Position numbers and translations under genes: made by a program
Shown here: positions 1-5,835 of the stretch, piece by piece
Layout: the number at the start of each line of letters is the position of its first letter
Numbering within the stretch: the stretch's first letter is position 1
Assembly (NCBI GenBank): GCA_047517485.1
Contig: JAKZSU010000002.1
Location: 1 to 21,640, forward strand
Reading direction: 5' to 3'
Length of the DNA: 21,640 bases
Origin: JAKZSU01 sp047517485
GTDB taxonomy: Bacteria; Pseudomonadota; Alphaproteobacteria; UBA7887
The notes under the pieces: generated by a model
The model's database searches: none
Seen by the model: the letters and a program-made list of their open reading frames with translations, nothing else
What the model was told of the DNA's origin: nothing

Positions 1-84
1 CTCCATCAGGCGCCGACGTTTGTCCCCGAAATAGGACCAGCGATCAAACAATTCTCCGGTCCGTCGGTCGCGTAAAGTAAACAT
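1..84 (-). CDS. Transposase, N-terminal fragment (runs off left edge)
   Basis: The minus strand reads an open frame of 28 codons from ATG at 84 to the window edge, starting MFTLRDRRTGELFDRW and continuing to a basic KRRR segment. From memory this matches the N-terminus of IS1182-like DDE transposases, whose openings typically combine TLRD, FDPW and KRR(R/K)LLD elements. The rest of the gene lies outside the window, so catalytic residues cannot be checked. No Shine-Dalgarno sequence precedes the ATG. A perfect TATAAT (minus strand, 90-95) ends five bases before it, which would make the transcript nearly leaderless if used. The 85-216 flank is visibly AT-rich compared with the core of the window and I see no gene in it. 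The family call is by resemblance; an intact versus broken element cannot be decided here. Confidence 0.5.
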   Translation of the reverse strand, partial: MFTLRDRRTGELFDRWSYFGDKRRRLME

Positions 85-216
85 GCACAATTATAACCCA
101 GCCGACTCTCATGAGGAATCGACTTTTTACCGCTCCGTCAACTTTTGACAATAGCTCAATCTGTTGAAGGTGCTGCTACAATGGATCAGAATATGAATAC
201 TTCGAGCTTATCTATG

Positions 217-918
217 TCAGCCCCTAAAATATTCGTCCGGACGCTTTGCGTGGCGGTAGACGATGGGCAGGTTTAGCGCCGCCGCGGCCTGGTATAAGAC
301 AGCAGAGAGTTTGTCGGCGTCGTCGCTGCCATACAGAACGATGTTCTTCGCGTGATCGGTATTGATCAGCTCCACCATGCTGCCAACGTCGACCTGATCG
401 CTCTTGTCGAAACTGTTCCAACAAATCGCCGTGAACGTTTGGGTCGGCACGGTCCAGTTTTCACCGCCGAAAATCCCCGTTCTATGAACGCTCACGAAGC
501 GCTCGCCGATGGTGATGGTTTCCTGGTCTTCCGAGAACGGACCGCCGGGAAGGACTTGGCCGATCCAGAATACGATCCCGGAAGCCATGCACGTCAATGG
601 CACTGTGCCAACGGTAATTGCAAGTACGATATATGCGATACTATTGACCTCGAGCCGGACCGCGACAATCGCCAAGCCGACGAGTGCCGCGATCAGCAGA
701 ATTAGCATCGCGACGATTTGCCCGGTGCTGGTATGTTGTCGCTCGATGGTCACCGGCAGGGCGGAGAAATCGGGTGGGGTGCGACGGGCGTGCTTTGCCT
801 CCTGCTTTGGCCGGGATGATTCGACGGGCGTTTCCTCAACGACGGTTGCGTCGTGAGCGAAGTCACGCATGAAAATCGGCTCCGCGCCCATATTGATGTC
901 GGGGTATGAATTTCTCAT
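217..918 (-). CDS. Hypothetical membrane protein, two transmembrane helices
   Basis: A 233-residue protein that I do not recognise. The first ~60 residues are polar and probably cytoplasmic. Hydrophobic helices follow at about 67-88 and 95-120, then a soluble C-terminal part of ~110 residues. That part alternates beta-like segments (ETITIGERF, FVSVHRTGIFGG, NWTVPTQTFTAICW), vaguely like a bacterial PH-type domain after a helix pair; this is inference only. The start is supported by GAGGA six bases upstream of the ATG at 918. It lies alone between a transposase fragment and a two-component system, with about 195 non-coding bases separating it from the response regulator. Base composition looks less GC-rich than the housekeeping genes to the right, consistent with accessory DNA. 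No function is proposed. Confidence 0.7.
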   Translation of the reverse strand: MRNSYPDINMGAEPIFMRDFAHDATVVEETPVESSRPKQEAKHARRTPPDFSALPVTIERQHTSTGQIVAMLILLIAALVGLAIVAVRLEVNSIAYIVLAITVGTVPLTCMASGIVFWIGQVLPGGPFSEDQETITIGERFVSVHRTGIFGGENWTVPTQTFTAICWNSFDKSDQVDVGSMVELINTDHAKNIVLYGSDDADKLSAVLYQAAAALNLPIVYRHAKRPDEYFRG

Positions 919-1113
919 TGGATCCTCGCCTCGCTCTAACCGCGGTCAGCCCGCACCCCTTTGATCGCAAGCCGCGTGCCAATTCCGTCGATAAGGTGTA
1001 ACCCTCGGCAATTACAGTGTTATTTGAAAAATAGATGGGAGGCGTAAGAGCGGCAATCGGCGCGTTTCAGCCCAAGGGTGGCGATTGCCGCGGCGAGATC
1101 TTGCCCACCGTCG

Positions 1114-2466
1114 CTAGAGAAAATCCTTCCGATCGAGCCCGTGATTGCGCCTTTTCTGATTGAGCGTTCGCCGTGGTGCGCCAATCGCATCAACGGTCGC
1201 TTGGATGTTGCCCTTATTGGCGTGCAAGCTTTGCTCGATGATGCATTTTTCGAAGGCATCGACTTGTTCGGCAAGGCTAAGCGGCCGTGCCCGAGACGGC
1301 GCGATGAGCATTTCCATGGCTTGTTGCGGGCGGATGAGACCGAGAACGTAGCGTTCGGCCACGTTCTTCAACTCGCGGATATTGCCGGGCCATGAATGGG
1401 TCACCAGCTCATGAAGGCCCTCCTGGCTCAATGGCGGCGCCTCGCGCTCGTGCACGGCGGATAATTGCCGCACGAAATATGCGAAGAGCAGCGGGACGTC
1501 CTCGCGCCGATCGCGTAGCGGCGGGACCTCGAGGGTCACGACGTCGAGGCGAAAATAGAGGTCCTGGCGGAAATCCCCCTTGTCGGCGGCGTCCAGTAAA
1601 TCCACTTGGGTCGCGGCAATCAGGCGAAAATCGACGGCGACGACTTCATTGGACCCGAGCCGCTCGATTTCACGCTCTTCGAGGACCCGCAGCAACTTCA
1701 CCTGCATGGCGAGCGGAATGCTCTCGATTTCGTCGAGGAACAGCGTCCCGCCGCTGGCGTACTCGAATTTACCGATCCGCCGCTTGGTGGCGCCGGTAAA
1801 GGCACCGGATTCGTGGCCGAACAGCTCGCTTTCGAGCATGCTCTCGGGCATCGCGCCACAATTGACCGCGACGAAGTGACCGTCACGCCGGTTGCCGTAG
1901 TCGTGCAGGCACCGCGCCACCAATTCCTTCCCCGTCCCGGTATCGCCGCGTATCAAAACGTTGGCGCCGGTATCGGCAAGATTGGTGATGTCGGCGCGCA
2001 GTTGCGCCATCGCTGGCGCGTTGCCGAGCATACGGGCCTCGATGCCGGCCTTGGCGGCGAGGTCGGCACGAAGCGCGCGATTCTCCAAGACCAGGAGCCG
2101 CACTCTCATGGCGCGGCTGACGATGCCGGTTAAGCGATCGGCATCGACGGGCTTTTCGATAAAATCGTGCGCGCCATCGCGCATCGCCTGTACCGCCATC
2201 GCGACATCGCCATGCGCGGTGACCAGAATCACCGGAAACTCGGGGTCGAGCGCGCGCGCATGTCGCATGAGCTCCAGACCGTCCATCCGCGGCATCCTGA
2301 CGTCGGTTACAATGACGCCCGGAAAATTGGCGCTGAGCCGGTCGAGCGCCTGGCGGCCGTTGGTCGCGCTGATCAGGTCGTAGCCCAGCGGCTCCAGCCG
2401 CTGCTCGAGGATATCGACGTTGAACGGCTCGTCGTCGACGATCAGGACGCAAGGCGACTCGGTCAT
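1114..2466 (-). CDS. Sigma-54-dependent response regulator, NtrC/DctD type
   Basis: A 450-residue transcription activator that would be phosphorylated by the kinase encoded just upstream and would then drive sigma-54 promoters. The receiver domain (about 5-120) has acidic residues D11/D12, phosphoacceptor D55, T83 and K105. The AAA+ domain has Walker A GDTGTGKE at 174-181, the sigma-54 contact loop GAFTGA at 221-226 and Walker B TLFLDEIE at 241-248. A Fis-type helix-turn-helix occupies the last ~40 residues, where the usual LYDKL is replaced by LNQKR. I chose ATG at 2466 rather than the in-frame start at 2508, because it makes a four-base ATGA overlap with the kinase stop and begins directly before the receiver. 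That overlap implies translational coupling. The regulated genes are not evident in this window. Confidence 0.9.
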   Translation of the reverse strand: MTESPCVLIVDDEPFNVDILEQRLEPLGYDLISATNGRQALDRLSANFPGVIVTDVRMPRMDGLELMRHARALDPEFPVILVTAHGDVAMAVQAMRDGAHDFIEKPVDADRLTGIVSRAMRVRLLVLENRALRADLAAKAGIEARMLGNAPAMAQLRADITNLADTGANVLIRGDTGTGKELVARCLHDYGNRRDGHFVAVNCGAMPESMLESELFGHESGAFTGATKRRIGKFEYASGGTLFLDEIESIPLAMQVKLLRVLEEREIERLGSNEVVAVDFRLIAATQVDLLDAADKGDFRQDLYFRLDVVTLEVPPLRDRREDVPLLFAYFVRQLSAVHEREAPPLSQEGLHELVTHSWPGNIRELKNVAERYVLGLIRPQQAMEMLIAPSRARPLSLAEQVDAFEKCIIEQSLHANKGNIQATVDAIGAPRRTLNQKRRNHGLDRKDFL

Positions 2467-5027
2467 TCGTGTCCCCCGGTATAAGTGGATGTGATCTCGT
2501 TCAGACAAGATTCGACTTTGTCGAGTAAGTGCGTTTTGTCGACCGGTTTGGTCAAATAGTCGTCGCAGCCGGACTCTCGGGCGCGCCGCTCGTCGCCGGG
2601 CATGGCGTGGGCGGTCAACGCGAGGATCGGGATCGATCTCAACACCGTGTCGGATTTGACGCGGCGCGCCGCCTGCCAGCCGTCGGCAACCGATAACGAC
2701 CGGTCGATGAGGATCAGGTCGGGTCGCTCGCGCCGGATCAGATTGATGATATCAGCCCCGTCGGCGGCGAATTCGACTTGATACGTGGCCTCTAGAATCT
2801 GCACCAACAGATCGCGATTGAACGTCACGTCGTCGATAATCAAAAGCTTTCTGACTCTCTCGTCTTTCGCTGGTGCGATCGTCTTCGACTCGTTGTCGGT
2901 GTCGAGTCTGCTGTCGTCCGGCTTGGCGGTGCTGAGCATGGGAATGGTGATGCTGAAGGTCGAGCCTTCGCCGATCTTACTCTCGATCTCGAGTTCACCT
3001 CCGAGCAGGCGGACCAGCTCGCGGCTGATCGTCAAACCCAGTCCGGTGCCGGGCATCTGTCTTGGCCGCTCGCCGTGGATCTGGTGAAATTCCTCGAACA
3101 CCGCCTCACGCTGTTCGTCGGCAATGCCGGTGCCGGTGTCGATGACCGAAATGACGATGCCTCCGCCATCGGAATGGGCGGCGACGGTCACCGAGCCTTG
3201 GTCGGTGAATTCGACGGCGTTGCTCAAGAGATTGTCGAGAATTCGCCGCAGCTTGTCGCGATCGGTGGTGATATCCGGCAAGTCCGGGTCGATGTCGGCC
3301 GCCAAGCCGACGCCGTCCCTCAGGCGCGGCTCCACCGCGCGCAGGCACAGATCGACCAACGGCGGTAACGCGAACGCCGTCGGGTGGACGACCTGATGGG
3401 CGGTATGGTCCAGCATGTCATTGATCAGTACGACAAGATGTTCGGCGCTGATCAAGCTCTTGCCCAGATTGTCGTACTGTCTGGTCGGCAACTCTTGCTT
3501 CGCGTGTTCCCTGACCAATTGTATGTAGCCGATGATCGCGTTCATCGGGGTGCGCAGGTCGTGGCTCATGCGGCGGAGAAATTGCGCCATCGTTCGATGC
3601 GCATCCTCGGCCCGGGTCTGCGCTTGTCGGCGCTCCTCATCGGCCCGCTTGAGCGGCGTAATGTCGGTATAAACCGAGACCGTGCCGCCATCGCTGGTTT
3701 TGCGTTCGCTGATCTGGACCCAGCGGCCGCCGCGGCGGCGGACTTCGAACGGTTCGCCGGCCAGGCGGCGCTTGCTCAGGCGTTCGGCGACCCATTCCTC
3801 GACGCGGCCGTCGGCGTCGCGGATCAATCCGCGTTCCGCGGCGGTACGAGCGATGGTCTCGAAAAGTGTCCCCGGAACCATGAAGTCCTCGGTTCCGGAC
3901 GGCAGCATGATCTCGCGATATTTACTGTTACAGCGCACCAACCGATCGCCCGCGTCGTAGAGCGAGAAGCCCTCGGAAATGCTTTCTATCGCATCGGTCA
4001 GTTGGCGACGGGCATCGTTCTTGGCCGTTGCCGCAAGCCGGCGTTGGTGAAAGTAGAGGGTGATCAGAACCAGGATGACCACGCCGAATGCGCCAATCAG
4101 GGCGGTGACGCGGACCCGGCTATCAACCGGCGCCAAGTCGGTGAAAATATGGAGCCGCCAGCCAAACTGGGTCAACGCCAGGCTCTCGGTCAAATAGGAT
4201 CGATTCTTGTCGTGCGCCTGCTCACGCAGGACGAGGACTCTGGCGCCGTCGGGGCCGCTTCTCTCGGCCACGACATCGAGGGCCTGAGGCACAATGGTGC
4301 CGTACTGTTTGGTCTCTTCCAGCGTCGCGAGGGTCTCGCTCGAGAGTGGCGACAGACTTCGGTAGCGCCAGTCCGGCCGGCTCGACAAGGCGACGATCAT
4401 GTGCGCGTCGGTCACCAGAACGTTCTCGCCGCTCCGAGTCCATTCCTCCTGAAGTGGTTCCAGGTCGATCTTGACCACGGCGGCGCCAATCACGTGATCT
4501 CCCTGGGCGATCGGGCGCGACAGAAAATACCCCGGCCGGCCGGAGGTCGCGCCGATCGCGAAATAGCGCCCCTGCCGGCCGGCCAGGGCGTCTTGGACAT
4601 AGGGGCGAAACTCATAGCTGTGACCGACCAATTGCCGGTCACTCGACGCTACCGCAACGCCGTCTCGGTCGACGATGAACAAGGTCGCCGAGCCGGCCGC
4701 CTGATTGGTTTCGTCGAGGTCTCGGACAACCCTATTTCCGAGATCCGAGTCGCCGGGCGTTCGCAGAAGCGCGACAACATCCGTGTCGCGCGACAAGACG
4801 AAGGCTAGCGAAGCGTGTTTTTCCAACGCACCCCTTAGGCTGCTAGCGTATAGCCTCAAACGTTGGGATTCGGACTGCCGTAATTCGTCGAGTGCCAGCG
4901 TTTTCGCCATGATCGTGGCCTGCCATGTGGCGAGGCCGCCAAGTAACGCCAGGATCAGCAGGATCACCGCAAAACGAAGGCGGCTTCGCGACGGTCCTCG
5001 GTTGCCGCCCGACACAGCGTCTGTCAT
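2463..5027 (-). CDS. Hybrid sensor histidine kinase with DctB-like periplasmic sensor and C-terminal receiver
   Basis: An 854-residue inner-membrane kinase. Helix 1 is at about 17-39 and helix 2 at about 306-326; they bracket a ~265-residue periplasmic region resembling the dCache sensor of DctB-type kinases. A PAS-like domain (about 340-460) and coiled-coil linker follow. The H-box MSHDLRTPMNAIIGY has the phospho-accepting His489, and the ATPase part has N603, the DTGTG motif at 630-634 and TGLGL at 661-665. A C-terminal receiver has D732/D733, D775, T805 and K827. All residues needed for autophosphorylation and an internal phosphorelay are present. The stop overlaps the response-regulator start by four bases, so the two are a cognate pair. 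No transporter gene nearby suggests the ligand, so a dicarboxylate signal is only a guess from the sensor type. No clear Shine-Dalgarno precedes the ATG at 5027. Confidence 0.9.
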   Translation of the reverse strand: MTDAVSGGNRGPSRSRLRFAVILLILALLGGLATWQATIMAKTLALDELRQSESQRLRLYASSLRGALEKHASLAFVLSRDTDVVALLRTPGDSDLGNRVVRDLDETNQAAGSATLFIVDRDGVAVASSDRQLVGHSYEFRPYVQDALAGRQGRYFAIGATSGRPGYFLSRPIAQGDHVIGAAVVKIDLEPLQEEWTRSGENVLVTDAHMIVALSSRPDWRYRSLSPLSSETLATLEETKQYGTIVPQALDVVAERSGPDGARVLVLREQAHDKNRSYLTESLALTQFGWRLHIFTDLAPVDSRVRVTALIGAFGVVILVLITLYFHQRRLAATAKNDARRQLTDAIESISEGFSLYDAGDRLVRCNSKYREIMLPSGTEDFMVPGTLFETIARTAAERGLIRDADGRVEEWVAERLSKRRLAGEPFEVRRRGGRWVQISERKTSDGGTVSVYTDITPLKRADEERRQAQTRAEDAHRTMAQFLRRMSHDLRTPMNAIIGYIQLVREHAKQELPTRQYDNLGKSLISAEHLVVLINDMLDHTAHQVVHPTAFALPPLVDLCLRAVEPRLRDGVGLAADIDPDLPDITTDRDKLRRILDNLLSNAVEFTDQGSVTVAAHSDGGGIVISVIDTGTGIADEQREAVFEEFHQIHGERPRQMPGTGLGLTISRELVRLLGGELEIESKIGEGSTFSITIPMLSTAKPDDSRLDTDNESKTIAPAKDERVRKLLIIDDVTFNRDLLVQILEATYQVEFAADGADIINLIRRERPDLILIDRSLSVADGWQAARRVKSDTVLRSIPILALTAHAMPGDERRARESGCDDYLTKPVDKTHLLDKVESCLNEITSTYTGGHE

Positions 5028-5131
5028 GGCAGAACATGCAAAGGTGTCGGGGCGACATAGGCCAGAACCATGGGTCTCGCACCATTACCGCGAAAGACTA
5101 TAGGCGCAGCCGCGACGAACGCCATGCGGGC

Positions 5132-5398
5132 TCACGGGAATTGGATTCCCTGCCGGGCCGCAATCTCCTCGACAGTGTAGGGGTGCCAGCCAGTGAAGTC
5201 TAATTCGCGAGGTGATCGCGCGTCGCCATCGCCGCCTTCAAGTTTAGTCTTCGAAACAATCGCCAGGACGCCAAACCACAGGTTCTCCTCACAGGCATGG
5301 ATCGCGCCGTCGACGCCCAGGCAATCAACCAGCGAGTTGGCAAGAGCGTACTGATCGGGGCCGCACTCGATGGTCTCTGTTTGTGCCAATCGTGACAT
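5132..5398 (-). CDS. Hypothetical protein, 88 residues
   Basis: A small acidic protein that I do not recognise; no signal peptide or membrane helix. It contains three cysteines (the CGPD, DCLG and ACEE contexts) and ends with a tryptophan-containing segment, GWHPYTVEEIAARQG, that looks like a short helix. The case for a real gene is the ribosome binding site: GGAGGA lies about seven bases before the ATG at 5398, much stronger than most in this window. It is followed after 104 bases by the sensor kinase on the same strand, so co-transcription is possible but unproven. Its upstream leader carries an inverted repeat able to mask the ribosome binding site. Confidence 0.6.
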   Translation of the reverse strand: MSRLAQTETIECGPDQYALANSLVDCLGVDGAIHACEENLWFGVLAIVSKTKLEGGDGDARSPRELDFTGWHPYTVEEIAARQGIQFP

Positions 5399-5405
5399 TG
5401 TCCAT

Positions 5406-5475
5406 CCTCCGCATCGGGTTCGTTCTCACTGATGACTCGATAGTTAGATTCGCAATTGGCGTGCCAATGCGGAGG
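5406..5475 (-). promoter_or_regulatory. Possible Shine-Dalgarno-masking leader of the 88-residue protein gene
   Basis: On the minus strand the leader contains CCTCCGCAT (5475-5467) and, 52 bases later, its perfect complement ATGCGGAGG (5414-5406), which includes the GGAGG of the ribosome binding site. Directly after the first arm lies a second dyad, ATTGGC-AC-GCCAAT (5468-5455). Pairing of the nine-base arms would hide the ribosome binding site; the small hairpin or a ligand could modulate that, or the ATTGGC dyad could simply be a protein operator. Structure is read from the sequence; any regulatory role is inference. Confidence 0.3.
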
Positions 5476-5547
5476 CGTTGGCGGCGATGACCGAACACTT
5501 TGAAATCTAACCAGAAAATTGAACGGAGTCGGATCGAGAATGGGGCT

Positions 5548-5574
5548 AATCGGCAGCAATCGGCAGCAATCGGC
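5548..5574. repeat. Short tandem repeat, 10-base unit
   Basis: The unit AATCGGCAGC is present in 2.7 perfect copies. It lies in non-coding DNA and is followed by the partly similar CGGCCGACAGCGGCG, suggesting slippage-type growth. No function is apparent. Confidence 0.8.
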
Positions 5575-5646
5575 CGACAGCGGCGAAAGGCGTCGGCTGG
5601 TCTCGGCCAGGCGCACTCAGCGTTCGTGCCGAGGCAGCTTATACCA

Positions 5647-5675
5647 AACCGCGATGAGTAGGACTCATCGCGGTT
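5647..5675. repeat. 13-bp perfect inverted repeat with 3-base loop (REP-like)
   Basis: AACCGCGATGAGT and its exact reverse complement are separated by AGG. The stem is flanked by TTATACC on the left and CGTCGTGCG on the right, with no T-tract on either strand, so a standard intrinsic terminator is unlikely. It resembles dispersed palindromic (REP-like) sequences; whether it recurs in the genome cannot be judged from one window. It could act as an mRNA 3'-end stabiliser for secA. Confidence 0.7.
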
Positions 5676-5738
5676 CGTCGTGCGTTCAAGCCCCGGCCAA
5701 GCTGGCCTCGCATAGGCTCGGGCGCGCGGTCGCGCTTG

Positions 5739-5773
5739 CCGAGCTGCAAAGAGTTGCCCTCAATGCAGCTCGG
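5739..5773. repeat. 10-bp perfect inverted repeat with 15-base loop
   Basis: CCGAGCTGCA (5739-5748) and TGCAGCTCGG (5764-5773) are exact complements. The hairpin lies about 63 bases beyond the secA stop and about 63 bases from the 13-bp hairpin, in the secA 3' untranslated region. It lacks a T-run. It may be part of the same dispersed repeat unit as its neighbour or a transcript-end structure. Confidence 0.6.
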
Positions 5774-5835
5774 TACTAGTCGAAGCGAGCAGAAAATTAG
5801 GAGAAGTTGGCTGCCGTGCTACACGATGAACGGCG

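Larger units (their letters stand above)
5399..5835. other. 437-base intergenic region with short repeats, no gene
   Basis: This gap between the 88-residue protein gene and the end of secA has no reading frame with a credible start, ribosome binding site or family resemblance. It holds the leader dyad at 5406-5475, a 10-base tandem repeat at 5548-5574, a 13-bp hairpin at 5647-5675 and a 10-bp hairpin at 5739-5773. It receives the 3' end of secA transcription. Neither hairpin has a clean T-run, so no classical rho-independent terminator for secA is evident. Confidence 0.6.

Noticed and set aside
145..182. TTGACA ... TACAAT as a plus-strand promoter
   Set aside because: Spacing is 26 bases, too long for sigma-70, and no plus-strand gene follows.
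1020..1274. 84-residue minus-strand frame at the end of the response regulator
   Set aside because: It mostly overlaps the regulator's C-terminus in another frame and has no start signal; the last 94 bases are non-coding.
3384..4808. 474-residue plus-strand open frame
   Set aside because: Antisense to the hybrid sensor kinase, which has all expected kinase motifs; no family resemblance in the shadow frame.
5647..5675. Rho-independent terminator for secA
   Set aside because: The stem is perfect but neither strand has a T-run after it, so I list it only as an inverted repeat.
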